DNA of 53,905 bases, from positions 1-53,905 of the forward strand of contig NZ_UAVD01000040.1 in NCBI RefSeq assembly GCF_900460065.1. The letters are read 5' to 3'. The notes under the pieces were generated by a model. The model ran no database searches and was not told where the DNA came from. It saw only the letters and a list, made by a program, of their open reading frames with translations. Origin of the DNA: Streptomyces griseus. GTDB taxonomy: Bacteria > Actinomycetota > Actinomycetes > Streptomycetales > Streptomycetaceae. Shown here one piece after another: positions 10,502-19,156 of this stretch; position 1 is the first letter of the stretch, and each line of letters begins with the position of its first letter. A program made the position numbers and the translations under genes.

Positions 10502-10659
10502 CGTTTCCCGTGGCTTCGCGAGAGATTCCTTGAGCCCGGCGGGGAGCCCCGCGGACGGTGTGCGCCCTCTAGGACGTGGGTCGGGGAGCGCGGGTTCACC
10601 CACATTCCGGAAATTTCCCGTATCCGGTCCGCGTAAGGAAGCACGGAGAAAGCACGCTC
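10502..10659. promoter_or_regulatory. Divergent promoter region with GGAAATTTCC palindrome
   Basis: The gap between two divergent envelope genes holds the perfect 10-base palindrome GGAAATTTCC at 10609-10618, A/T-rich in an otherwise GC-rich gap, and a GC palindrome GCGGGG-AG-CCCCGC further left. The first is placed well to be an operator for both genes; no known regulator is assigned. Confidence 0.35.
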
Positions 10660-11781
10660 ATGGGTCTCACCAGCTCCGCCGTTCTGGCGGTCGTGGCGGC
10701 GGTCGCCGTCGCGCTGTTCGCCGCCACGGTCGGGCTCTGGCCGCGGCTGGCCCGGCCCGGGGCCGCCGCGGTGTCGGGCCGGGTCGGGCTGCTGCTGGCG
10801 ACCCAGTTGACGCTGTTCGCCGCGGTGGGGCTGGCCGCCAACAACGCCTTCCTCTTCTACGGTTCCTGGGCCGACCTCTTCGGCCGGCAGCAGGACCTCG
10901 GTGTGGTCACCGAGCACGCGGGGAACGGGTCGGCGTCGCGGCACATGACGCGGATCGGCACCCAGCACCCGGACGTGCCGGGCGGCCGGGTCCCCTCGGT
11001 GGGCGGGCGGATCGACAAGGTGGTGGTCTCCGGGCGCACCTCGGGCATCGAGTCCCCGGCGTACGTCTATCTGCCGCCGGAGTACTTCCAGGGGGCGTAC
11101 GCCGGGCGGACGTTTCCGGCGGCCGTGGTTCTGACCGGTTACCCGGGCACGGCGGAGAACCTGCTGAAGGGGCTGCGCTACCCGCAGACGGCGCATGAGC
11201 GGGTGAAGGCGGGGAAGGCCCGGCCGATGATCCTGGTGATGCTGCGGCCGACGGTCGCGCCGCCCCGGGACACCGAGTGCGTGGACGTGCCGGGCGGCCC
11301 GCAGACGGAGACGTTCTTCGCGAAGGACCTTCCCGAGGCGATCGGGCAGTCCTACCGGGTCGGGGAGAGGGCCCGCGACTGGGGCATCATCGGCAACTCG
11401 ACCGGTGGCTACTGCGCGCTGAAGATCGGGCTGCACCACCCGGACCGGTACGCGGCGAGCGTCGGGCTCTCGGCGTACTACAAGGCGGCCGAGGACCCGA
11501 CGACGGGCGACCTGTTCCACGGGAACGGGGAGCTGCGCGACCGGGCCGACCTGCTGTGGACCCTGGAGAACCGGCCGCCGTCCGGCGGTTCGTTCCTGGT
11601 GACGACCTCCCGGCGGGGCGAGGACAACCTCGGGAGCACGATGGAGTTCATCGGGAAGGTGAAGGCCCCCGCGAGGGTGTCCTCCATCGTGCTCGACAGC
11701 GGTGGGCACAACTTCACGACCTGGCGGCGGGAGATCCCGCCGGCCCTGGAGTGGCTGAGCGCCCGGCTCGGCGAGGACTGA
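10660..11781 (+). CDS. Membrane-anchored esterase-fold (esterase D/PF00756-like) protein
   Basis: The 373-residue protein has two N-terminal hydrophobic helices (about residues 5-20 and 42-60), then an alpha/beta-hydrolase domain facing outward. The nucleophile elbow is GNSTGGY and a C-terminal GGHNF supplies the catalytic histidine; the motif YVYLPPEYFQ and the overall layout resemble the esterase D / mycolyltransferase-like family. Substrate unknown. ATG 10660 follows GGAG (10645-10648) by about 11 bases. It is divergent from the lysyltransferase-like gene, so both may remodel the envelope (inference). Confidence 0.8.
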   Translation: MGLTSSAVLAVVAAVAVALFAATVGLWPRLARPGAAAVSGRVGLLLATQLTLFAAVGLAANNAFLFYGSWADLFGRQQDLGVVTEHAGNGSASRHMTRIGTQHPDVPGGRVPSVGGRIDKVVVSGRTSGIESPAYVYLPPEYFQGAYAGRTFPAAVVLTGYPGTAENLLKGLRYPQTAHERVKAGKARPMILVMLRPTVAPPRDTECVDVPGGPQTETFFAKDLPEAIGQSYRVGERARDWGIIGNSTGGYCALKIGLHHPDRYAASVGLSAYYKAAEDPTTGDLFHGNGELRDRADLLWTLENRPPSGGSFLVTTSRRGEDNLGSTMEFIGKVKAPARVSSIVLDSGGHNFTTWRREIPPALEWLSARLGED

Positions 11782-11858
11782 GGCGGGCCGGTCCCCGCGA
11801 ACCGGACGGCCCGGCCCCCGCGAACCGGACGGTCCGGCCCGGCCCGGTCCGGTCCGTC
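11782..11858. repeat. Convergent intergenic region with 23-base direct repeat
   Basis: The unit CCCCGCGAACCGGACGG occurs at 11793-11809 and again at 11816-11832 (period 23 bases), followed by near-palindromic GGTCCGG/CCGGACC runs that can form a hairpin. It lies between the convergent esterase and ABC ATPase genes and probably serves as a bidirectional termination zone. Confidence 0.5.
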
Positions 11859-13031
11859 CTACGCGGTCGCCACCGTCTCCACCGCCACCTCCGCGCGCGG
11901 TACGTCCTGGGCGTCGGCGTCGATCGAGCGGCGCAGGGCCTCGTGCAGCCGGGAGGGCGTCAGCACCCCGAGGAAGCGGCCCTCGCTCTCCTCGTCGATG
12001 ACCGCGATCCAGCCCGCGTCGTGCTGGAGCATGGTGGCGAACGCCTGCTTGAGGGGCGCGCCGAGCGGGAGCCAGGCCTCCATCCGGCGGGCGTGCTCAC
12101 GGACGGTGCCCTTCGCGGTGGTGGTGGTGGCCGCGTCGGCGGGGATCCAGCCGTGGAGGTTGTCCCGGCCGTCCAGGACGACCGCCCAGCGCGCGCCCTC
12201 GGACCTGAGCCGCTCGGTGGCCGCGGCCAGCGGGTCGTCCAGGTGGACGACCGGCGGCTGGTCGAGGTCGCTCATCTCGATGGGCGTCACCGAGAGCCGC
12301 TTGAGCCCGCGGTCCGCGCCGACGAAGTCGGCCACGTACGGGGTCGCGGGGGCGCCGAGCACGGTGGCCGGGGAGTCGAACTGCTCGATGCGGCCCTGCC
12401 CGTAGACGGCGATCCGGTCGCCGAGGCGGACGGCCTCCTCGATGTCGTGCGTGACGAACAACACGGTCTTGCGGACCTGGGCCTGGAGTTTCAGGAATTC
12501 GTTCTGGAGGCGTTCGCGGACGACCGGGTCCACCGCCCCGAAAGGCTCGTCCATCAGGAGGACGGGCGGATCGGCGGCCAATGCGCGGGCCACGCCGACG
12601 CGTTGGCGCTGGCCGCCGGAAAGCTGTTCCGGATAGCGGTCGCCATAAACGGACGGATCGAGTCCGACGAGGTCGAGGAGTTCGGCGGCGCGTTCGCGTC
12701 CCTTTCCGCGCTTCCAGCCCAGCAGATGGGGAACGGTCGCGGTGTTCTCCAGCACCGTCCTGTGCGGGAAGAGGCCGACCTGCTGGATCACATAGCCGAT
12801 GCGACGGCGCAGTTGGACGGGGTCGATGGTGGATATGTCGTCCCCGTCGAGGAATATCACGCCCTCGGTCGGTTCGATCAGCCGGTTCACCATCTTCATG
12901 GTGGTCGTCTTGCCGCATCCGGAAGGTCCGACGAGCGTGACCAGTTCACCCTCGGCGACCTCGAAGGAAAGGTCGTCGACGGCGGTGGTGCCGTCGGCGT
13001 ACCGCTTGGTGACGTGCTCGAAACGGATCAT
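11859..13031 (-). CDS. Osmoprotectant (glycine betaine/choline) ABC transporter ATPase with CBS domains
   Basis: ATP-binding subunit of an OpuC/ProU-type importer, 390 residues. Walker A GPSGCGKTT is at 35-43, the signature is LSGGQRQRV, and Walker B is VLLMDEPFGAVDP; the switch HDIEEAVRLGDRIAVY follows. The last ~120 residues form a CBS-domain pair (for example GRDNLHGWIPAD and WIAVIDEESEGRFLGVL), which in OpuA senses ionic strength. ATG 13031 is preferred over an upstream in-frame ATG because GGGGAA precedes it. The other subunits are transcribed divergently from 13182. Confidence 0.93.
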   Translation of the reverse strand: MIRFEHVTKRYADGTTAVDDLSFEVAEGELVTLVGPSGCGKTTTMKMVNRLIEPTEGVIFLDGDDISTIDPVQLRRRIGYVIQQVGLFPHRTVLENTATVPHLLGWKRGKGRERAAELLDLVGLDPSVYGDRYPEQLSGGQRQRVGVARALAADPPVLLMDEPFGAVDPVVRERLQNEFLKLQAQVRKTVLFVTHDIEEAVRLGDRIAVYGQGRIEQFDSPATVLGAPATPYVADFVGADRGLKRLSVTPIEMSDLDQPPVVHLDDPLAAATERLRSEGARWAVVLDGRDNLHGWIPADAATTTTAKGTVREHARRMEAWLPLGAPLKQAFATMLQHDAGWIAVIDEESEGRFLGVLTPSRLHEALRRSIDADAQDVPRAEVAVETVATA

Positions 13032-13181
13032 GGTTCCCCATTGTGGAGGGCGAATCGTGAAGGCCATGTTGCCGGAATGCGACAGCCCTCCGCGATGGTC
13101 AGTGGTCGAGGATAGGCTCGCCAGTCATCAGTTCGATCCCGGGCGATCCGGGCAGACGGGGAAAGCAGGAGGTGGGGGCGG

Positions 13182-13919
13182 ATGGCCGAGCAGAACTGCC
13201 TGGTGACGAACGACTGGATCTGCGGGGAGTATCTGCGCTCCCGCGGCCAGGAGCTGACCGACGCGACCGTGCAGCACATCGGGATCACGGTGGTCTCGGT
13301 GCTGATCGGGCTCGCGGTGGCCTTTCCGCTGGCGCTGCTGGCACGCCGGGGCCGGCGCTTCGCCGGGCCGGTGCTCGGGCTGACGACCGTGCTCTACACG
13401 GTGCCCTCGCTGGCGATGTTCTCGCTGCTGCTGCCCCTGTTCGGACTGTCGGCCGCGCTCGTGGTCACGGGGCTCGTGCTCTATTCGCTGACCATCCTCG
13501 TGCGCAACATCCTGGCCGGGCTCGAAGCGGTGCCCGAGGAGGCCAGGGACGCCGCCCGCGGCATGGGGTACGGGCCGGGGCGGCTGCTGTGGGAGGTGGA
13601 GCTCCCGCTGGCACTGCCCGCGGTGATGGCGGGGCTGCGGATGGCCACCGTGTCGACGGTCGCGCTGACCACGGTCGGCTCGCTCGTCGGCAAGGGGGGC
13701 CTCGGCAATCTCATCGAGGACGCGCTGCCCAGCTTCTTCAAGGCCCAGGTGCTCACCGCCGCGGTCCTGTGCGTGCTGCTCGCGGTGGCGGCGGACCTGC
13801 TGCTGCTCGGCCTCCAGCGGCTGCTGACGCCCTGGACCCGGATATCCGGAGCGGTCGGGGCCGCCCCGGCGAAGACGGACGCGGGACCGCCCGCCCCGGC
13901 GACAGTGAAGGCGGGCTGA
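13182..13919 (+). CDS. Osmoprotectant ABC transporter permease 1
   Basis: A 245-residue inner-membrane permease of the ProW/OpuCB type with about five or six helices. The EAA-like loop AARGMGYGPGRLLWEVELPLALP contacts the ATPase. The N-terminal ~30 residues, containing a CLVTNDWIC segment, lie before the first helix. AGGAGG (13169-13174) is well placed before ATG 13182. It is followed after three bases by a second permease, so the transporter probably uses a heterodimeric membrane part. Confidence 0.92.
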   Translation: MAEQNCLVTNDWICGEYLRSRGQELTDATVQHIGITVVSVLIGLAVAFPLALLARRGRRFAGPVLGLTTVLYTVPSLAMFSLLLPLFGLSAALVVTGLVLYSLTILVRNILAGLEAVPEEARDAARGMGYGPGRLLWEVELPLALPAVMAGLRMATVSTVALTTVGSLVGKGGLGNLIEDALPSFFKAQVLTAAVLCVLLAVAADLLLLGLQRLLTPWTRISGAVGAAPAKTDAGPPAPATVKAG

Positions 13920-13922
13920 CCC

Positions 13923-14597
13923 GTGGGAGTCATCGGCGACGCCTGGACCTGGCTCACCACCGGGGCCAACTGGTCGGGCGACGGCGGGGCCGCGCACCGG
14001 CTCGGCGAGCATCTGTACGTGAGCGGGGTCGCCCTCGCGGTGGCCTGCGCGATAGCCCTGCCGCTCGCCCTGTATCTGGGGCACGTCGGCAGGGGCGGAG
14101 CGCTCGCGGTGAACATCTCCAACGTGGGGCGGGCCGTCCCGGTCTTCGCGGTGCTCGCCCTGTTCATGCTCACCCCCCTGCGCAACTCAGGTTACTGGCC
14201 CACGATCATCGCGCTGGTGCTGTTCGCGGTGCCGCCGCTGCTGACCAACGCCTACGTCGGGATGCGGGAGGTGGACCGAGCCGTGGTGGAGGCCGCGCGC
14301 GGCATGGGGATGTCGGGCGGGCAACTCTTCGTCCGGGTCGAGCTGCCGCTCGCCTACCCGATGATCATGACCGGGCTGCGGTCCGCCGCCGTCCAGGTCG
14401 TGGCCACCGCGTCGATCGCCGCGATGGTGGGCCTCGGCGGTCTCGGCCGGATCATCACCGCCGGGTTCAACACCTATGACACCGCCCAGGTCTTCGCGGG
14501 CGCGATCCTGGTCGCCGCGCTGGCCCTGCTGGTGGAGGGGGCGCTGGTGGCGCTGGACCGGGTGCTCTCACCGCTGCGCCGCCGCCGGACCGTGTGA
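13923..14597 (+). CDS. Osmoprotectant ABC transporter permease 2
   Basis: A 224-residue second permease of the OpuCD type. It has five or six hydrophobic segments and the coupling loop AARGMGMSGGQLFVRVELPLAYP. The strong likeness to the first permease (GMG..., VELPLA...P, GLGGLG) points to an ancient duplication. The start is GTG 13923, three bases after the preceding stop, so translation is likely coupled. Confidence 0.92.
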   Translation: MGVIGDAWTWLTTGANWSGDGGAAHRLGEHLYVSGVALAVACAIALPLALYLGHVGRGGALAVNISNVGRAVPVFAVLALFMLTPLRNSGYWPTIIALVLFAVPPLLTNAYVGMREVDRAVVEAARGMGMSGGQLFVRVELPLAYPMIMTGLRSAAVQVVATASIAAMVGLGGLGRIITAGFNTYDTAQVFAGAILVAALALLVEGALVALDRVLSPLRRRRTV

Positions 14598-14659
14598 CGG
14601 GCCGGGCGGCCCCCTCGACTTCCTTTGGTCATCCTTTTCGGTTCGGACGGAGAACAGAC

Positions 14660-15628
14660 ATGAGCAGAACCTCGCGCATAGCCGGAGCGGTCATCGGCGT
14701 GGTCGCCCTGGCAGGGTCGCTGGCGGCCTGCGGCGGCGACAGCCTGGAGCAGGAGAAGGGCTCCGGCTCCTCGGGCGGCGGCAGCGAGAAGGGCTCCCTC
14801 GTCGTCGGCTCGGCCTCCTTCACCGAGTCCAAGGTGCTCGCCGAGCTGTACGCGCAGATCCTCGGCGACGCCGGGTACGACACCTCGATCACCACGGTGA
14901 AGAACCGCGAGCTGTACGAGCCCTCGCTGGAGAAGGGCGAGATCGACGTCGTCCCCGAATACGCCGCGACGATCACCGAATTCCTCAACGCCAAGGTGAA
15001 CGGGGCGGAGAAGGCCCAGAGCACCCCCCTCGCATCCCCTGACGCCGACGCCACGGTCGCCGCGCTGGAGAAGCTCGCGGGCCCGCTGGGCCTCAAGGTG
15101 CTCCCGGCCGGGAAGGCCGTCGACCAGAACGCTTTCGCGGTCTCGAAGGAATTCGCCGAGAAGAACAAGCTCACGACCCTTTCCGATCTCGGGAAGTCGA
15201 AGCTCGAGGTGAAGATCGCGGCGGGCGACGAGTGCGAGGTGCGGCCGTTCTGCGCACCCGGTCTGAAGAAGACGTACGGCATCGACGTCACCGGTATCGA
15301 CCCCAAGGGCGTCGGCACCCCGCAGTCCAAGCAGGCGGTCCGCGACGGCAAGGTCCAGCTGGTCCTGACGACGACCACGGACGCGGTGCTGGACGGGCTG
15401 GTCTTCCTGGAGGACGACAAGAAGCTGCAGAACGCCGACAACGTCCTGCCGGTCCTCAACGCCAAGGACGCGGGCTCCCCGGAGATCGCCGCCGCGCTCG
15501 GAAAGCTCACCGACGCGCTCACCACGGAGGATCTCGCGGAGCTGAACCGCAAGGTCGACGCCGAGCGCGCGAAGCCCGCCGATGTGGCCAAGGAGTATCT
15601 GGAGACGAAGGGGCTGATCGAGAAGTAG
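14660..15628 (+). CDS. Glycine betaine/choline-binding lipoprotein (OpuAC/OsmX type)
   Basis: The solute-binding subunit, 322 residues. A short signal peptide ends in the lipobox L-A-A-C with the lipidated Cys at residue 24, then a Ser/Gly linker. The mature domain has the family pattern VVGSASFTESKVLAELYAQI near its start, the YEPSLEKGEIDVVPEY segment, and a DLAELNRKVDAE C-terminus. ATG 14660 is used; an earlier in-frame ATG overlaps the permease end and would spoil the signal peptide. It completes the transporter set with the two permeases and the divergent ATPase. Confidence 0.92.
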   Translation: MSRTSRIAGAVIGVVALAGSLAACGGDSLEQEKGSGSSGGGSEKGSLVVGSASFTESKVLAELYAQILGDAGYDTSITTVKNRELYEPSLEKGEIDVVPEYAATITEFLNAKVNGAEKAQSTPLASPDADATVAALEKLAGPLGLKVLPAGKAVDQNAFAVSKEFAEKNKLTTLSDLGKSKLEVKIAAGDECEVRPFCAPGLKKTYGIDVTGIDPKGVGTPQSKQAVRDGKVQLVLTTTTDAVLDGLVFLEDDKKLQNADNVLPVLNAKDAGSPEIAAALGKLTDALTTEDLAELNRKVDAERAKPADVAKEYLETKGLIEK

Positions 15629-15728
15629 GGCTCGGACGGAGGGCATTTCGGGGGCCGTGAGGTAACCGGCGGAGAACAGATTGCCGACCGGCCCCCAAGT
15701 GGCGCGTACACACGGTAAATTTCAGGCC

Positions 15729-16859
15729 ATGCCACGTGGACGCCACCGCCATTCGCCACCCCTCCACAGAATCCTGCCCCCCTCCGTGGTGGCGGGAGTG
15801 TCGGTCGTCGGTGCCGCCGGCGCCTGGCTCCTGACCGAACCCCTGGTCCTGCGCGGCCTGGTGGCCGCCGTGGCGGCCGCCGCCGTCACCGGCGCGTATC
15901 TGATGCGCAGCTGGGACCGGGCGGCGGGGCTGCGGGTCGCCGAGCTGACCCGGGCCCGCGCCGGTGACGAGTGGCGGGCCGAGGAGCGGATAGCCGAGCT
16001 GGAGCAGGATCTGGAGGAGTCGCGCGAGCTGCGCACCCGGCTGGAGACCAAGCTCCGCCGCAAGCGCGTCGAGCTCGCCGGGCTGCGCGGTGAGCACGCC
16101 GGACTGCTCCGCCGCTACGCCAACGCCGAGACCGAGCGGGCCAGCGCGCTGGAGGGCCGCAGGCAGCTCGCCATCGAGGCCGCGGCCCCCAAGGAGCTGC
16201 TGCCCGCACGGTCCACGCCGACCCCCGAGTCGTACCGGCGCGCGGACGAGGCCCTGATGAACCTCACGCGCAACGCGGCCCTCCAGGAGACCCGCAGGAC
16301 GGTGGAGGCGGTCCGGCGGCGCCAGGCCGCCGTCGAGGACCGGCACCAGGACGAGGACCGGCACCAGGACACGGAGGGCGAGGGCCCGCGGGGGAAGCAC
16401 GCGGCGGCCCCCGGGCCGGGCGGGCAACGGGACGAGCAGCTCCGCCGCCCCGCCACCCCCGTGCCCGCCCCGGCGCTCCCGAGCGCGCAGGCCCCGGCCT
16501 CCGTCGCGCCGGTGCCCGTGCCGCGCGCGATTCCGGCCGCGTCCGCCGTCGTCCCGTACGCCGCGCGCCGCAACCCGGCACCCCAGGGCAACTTCGACTT
16601 CTTCGGCGCCCAGAACGGCCAGCACGCCCAGAACGGCCAGAGTGCCGCGAACGCCCACAGCGCCGCGAACGCCCAGAAGGTGAACGCCGCGATCGAGTCC
16701 GTGCAGAACGAGGACCTCGCGGACGTCGTCGGCGAGGAGGCGCTCGCGGCCCACCGCACGGGAGCCGTCGACAACCGGGCCGTGGGCAAGGTCATCGACC
16801 TCACCGCGCACGACGAGACCGAGCAGATCGAGGTGGCGGAACTGCGCGGCGCGGTCTGA
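15729..16859 (+). CDS. Membrane protein with coiled coil, function unknown
   Basis: I do not recognise a named family. The 376-residue product has two closely spaced N-terminal hydrophobic helices (about residues 19-35 and 41-58). A charged coiled coil follows (about residues 65-130, rich in E/R/L heptads such as RIAELEQDLEESRELRTRLE), then a Pro/Ala-rich linker and an Ala/Asn/Gln-rich stretch with repeated AQNGQ and AN-AHSAAN units. The C-terminus is acidic. It probably sits in the membrane with a long cytoplasmic rod. It stops six bases before the convergent nuoD-like gene. ATG 15729 lacks a clear Shine-Dalgarno. Confidence 0.75.
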   Translation: MPRGRHRHSPPLHRILPPSVVAGVSVVGAAGAWLLTEPLVLRGLVAAVAAAAVTGAYLMRSWDRAAGLRVAELTRARAGDEWRAEERIAELEQDLEESRELRTRLETKLRRKRVELAGLRGEHAGLLRRYANAETERASALEGRRQLAIEAAAPKELLPARSTPTPESYRRADEALMNLTRNAALQETRRTVEAVRRRQAAVEDRHQDEDRHQDTEGEGPRGKHAAAPGPGGQRDEQLRRPATPVPAPALPSAQAPASVAPVPVPRAIPAASAVVPYAARRNPAPQGNFDFFGAQNGQHAQNGQSAANAHSAANAQKVNAAIESVQNEDLADVVGEEALAAHRTGAVDNRAVGKVIDLTAHDETEQIEVAELRGAV

Positions 16860-16865
16860 GGACCC

Positions 16866-18008
16866 CTACTTGTCGATGTCGCCCACGACGAAGAACAGCG
16901 AGCCCAGGATCGCCACCATGTCGGCGACCAGGGTGCCCGGCAGCAGTTCGGTGAGCGCCTGGATGTTGTTGAACGACGCGGAGCGCAGCTTCAGCCGGTA
17001 GGGCGTCTTCTCGCCCTTGGAGACCAGGTAGTAGCCGTTGACGCCGAGCGGGTTCTCCGTCCAGGCGTAGGTGTGGCCCTCGGGGGCCTTGAGCACCTTG
17101 GGCAGCCGCTGGTTGATCGGCCCCGGCGCCAGGTGGGCCATCCGGTCCAGGCAGGCGTCCGCCAGGTCCAGGGAGTTGAGGGTCTGCTCCAGCAGGCACT
17201 CGAAGCGGGCCAGGCAGTCGCCCTCGGTCCGGGTGACCACCTTCAGGGTGTCCCGCAGCTCCCCGTACGCGAGATAGGGCTCGTCGCGCCGCAGGTCGAA
17301 GTCGACGCCCGAGGCGCGGGCGATGGGCCCCGACACCCCGTACGCGTGCACCGCCGCGGCGGACAGCACGCCCACGTCGCGCGTACGGCCCCGGAAGATC
17401 TCGTTGCCGAGGACGAGGTTCTCGTACACGTCCATGCGGGAGCGGACGGAGGCGACGGCGTCGCGGACCCGGCCGGCCCAGCCCGCCGGGACGTCCTCCT
17501 TGAGCCCGCCGACCCGGTTGAACATGTAGTGCATCCGTCCGCCGGAGACCTCCTCCATCACCGCCTGGAGCTCCTCGCGCTCCCGGAAGGCGTGGAAGAC
17601 CGGGGTGATGCCGCCGAGTTCGAGGGGGTAGGAGCCGAGGAACATCAGGTGGTTGAGGACCCGGTTCAGCTCGGCGAGCAGCGTCCGCGTCCACACGGCG
17701 CGTTCGGGGACCTCCATGCCGAGCATCCGCTCGACGGCCATCACCACGCCCAGCTCGTTCGAGAACGCGGAGAGCCAGTCGTGCCGGTTGGCGAGCATGA
17801 TGATCTGCCGGTAGTCGCGGGCCTCGAAGAGCTTCTCCGCGCCCCGGTGCATGTAGCCGATGACCGGCTCCGCGTGCTGGACGCGCTCGCCGTCCAGCAC
17901 GATCCGCAGCCGGAGGACCCCGTGCGTCGAGGGGTGCTGGGGACCGATGTTCAGCACCATGTCGGTGCTCTCCGCCGCTCCGCCGATGCCGATCGTCGTC
18001 TCCGTCAT
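16866..18008 (-). CDS. nuoD2: NuoD paralogue (NADH dehydrogenase subunit D, NuoD2 type)
   Basis: Homologue of the 49-kDa/NuoD subunit that, with NuoB, forms the quinone site of complex I. The 380-residue protein has NIGPQHPSTHGVLRL (H25, H29), GYMHRGAEKL (R55), the ELNRVLNHL and VSGGRMHYMFNRVGG segments, and a GDIDK C-terminus. It stands alone, without other nuo genes, but 38 bases downstream of a MidA/NDUFAF7-like methyltransferase. Two features differ from ordinary actinobacterial NuoD as I recall it. Position 55 is Arg, the residue methylated by NDUFAF7 in mitochondria. Position 78, in RHDWLS, is Trp where nearly all NuoD have the quinone-binding Tyr (DY). Confidence 0.92.
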   Translation of the reverse strand: MTETTIGIGGAAESTDMVLNIGPQHPSTHGVLRLRIVLDGERVQHAEPVIGYMHRGAEKLFEARDYRQIIMLANRHDWLSAFSNELGVVMAVERMLGMEVPERAVWTRTLLAELNRVLNHLMFLGSYPLELGGITPVFHAFREREELQAVMEEVSGGRMHYMFNRVGGLKEDVPAGWAGRVRDAVASVRSRMDVYENLVLGNEIFRGRTRDVGVLSAAAVHAYGVSGPIARASGVDFDLRRDEPYLAYGELRDTLKVVTRTEGDCLARFECLLEQTLNSLDLADACLDRMAHLAPGPINQRLPKVLKAPEGHTYAWTENPLGVNGYYLVSKGEKTPYRLKLRSASFNNIQALTELLPGTLVADMVAILGSLFFVVGDIDK

Positions 18009-18046
18009 GCGGGACAGTATTCCCTGACCGGGGTCGGCGGCGGGGG

Positions 18047-19060
18047 TCACGGGGGCGGGGCCGGCAGCCCCACCCGGTGCAGCAGCCAGCCGAAGTCGCC
18101 GAGTCCGCCGCGCGCGGTCAGCTCCGCCGCCTCCCCCGCGGACGCCAGGGCCCGCACATAACCCGCCGGGTCGGTCGCGGCCAGGCCGATCGGCGGCCGG
18201 CCGCCGCCGACGCCCAGCCGGCGCAGCGCCGCCCGCTGATCGGTCAGCTCGGCGCCCGCCCCCGGCACCGCCGCCGCCACCGCCGCCGCGCAGGCGTCCA
18301 GCGCCACGTGCGCGGTCAGGTCGCACGAGCCGTCCGGCACCGGGCGCACCTCGCGCCCGTCCCGGAACCCGGCCAGCGTCCCGAAGGGCGGCCGGGCGCC
18401 CCGCACATGCGCGTAGTCCACCGCCACCGCGAGACCGGCGGTCAGGGAGCCGACCGCCCGCGCCCAGGCCGCGTCCCGGGTCCGGCCGATCTCCGCCCGC
18501 TCGCCCGGCGCGGTCAGCGGCCACCAGCGCTCCAGCCACGCCAGGTCCGCCCCGCTCACCGGCTCGCCGAGGCGCTCGGCGCCGTCCGAGGCCCGCACCC
18601 GGACGTACCGGGGGACGCCGTCCGGGTCCGCCTCCGCCACCTCGGCCGGAACGTTGTCCAGCCACTCGTTGGCGAACAGCAGCCCGGTGACCCCCTCGGG
18701 CGGCTGCGCGCACCACTCGATCCGGGGGTCCAGGCCGGGCGGCCGGGCGGCGACCTCGACGGCGTACGCGGTCACGTCCGGCCGCCAGGGCAGCGCGTCC
18801 AGCGCCGCCAGGACCCCGGTCGGCAACTCGCCCCGCCCCGACCCGACGTCGACCAGGGCGACCGTGCCGGTGCCCAGCTCCCGCGCCGTTCCGGTCAGCA
18901 GCCGGGCCACCGCCGCCGCGAAGAGGGGCGAGGCGTGGACCGACGTACGGAAGTGGCCCGCCGGCCCCCGCGGGCTCCGCGACGGGCTGCGATAGAAGCC
19001 CTCGTCCCCGTACAGAGCGGCCTGAGCCGCCTCCCGCCAACCGCGCCACTCGTCCGTCAC
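18047..19060 (-). CDS. MidA/NDUFAF7-like SAM-dependent methyltransferase
   Basis: A 337-residue methyltransferase of the PF02636 (MidA/NDUFAF7) type. It has YGDEGFYRS near residue 17, the hallmark GHFRTSVHASPLFAAAVARLL (residues 35-55), SAM motif I VDVGSGRGEL (70-79), and LLFANEWLDNVPAEV, which matches the N-E-x-x-D catalytic region of the family. In mitochondria NDUFAF7 dimethylates an arginine of NDUFS2, the NuoD homologue, during complex I assembly. Here the gene directly precedes nuoD2 on the same strand with a 38-base gap, so NuoD2 is the obvious substrate candidate (inference). GTG 19060 is the only suitable start. Confidence 0.85.
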   Translation of the reverse strand: MTDEWRGWREAAQAALYGDEGFYRSPSRSPRGPAGHFRTSVHASPLFAAAVARLLTGTARELGTGTVALVDVGSGRGELPTGVLAALDALPWRPDVTAYAVEVAARPPGLDPRIEWCAQPPEGVTGLLFANEWLDNVPAEVAEADPDGVPRYVRVRASDGAERLGEPVSGADLAWLERWWPLTAPGERAEIGRTRDAAWARAVGSLTAGLAVAVDYAHVRGARPPFGTLAGFRDGREVRPVPDGSCDLTAHVALDACAAAVAAAVPGAGAELTDQRAALRRLGVGGGRPPIGLAATDPAGYVRALASAGEAAELTARGGLGDFGWLLHRVGLPAPPP

Positions 19061-19143
19061 CTGGCCAAGTCTCCACCTTGGGGAGTACGGTCCCGGGACC
19101 CGGATCGGCCCTCCGGTTGACCCGGGCACCGATCCGCTGTCCC

Positions 19144-19149
19144 TACGCT
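19144..19149 (+). promoter_or_regulatory. -10 box TACGCT for leaderless histidine kinase mRNA
   Basis: TACGCT ends seven bases before the GTG at 19157 and no Shine-Dalgarno is present, so transcription probably begins at or near the start codon. A TTGACC at 19117-19122 is 21 bases upstream, longer than ideal spacing for a -35. Confidence 0.5.
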
Positions 19150-19156
19150 GGGTTAC

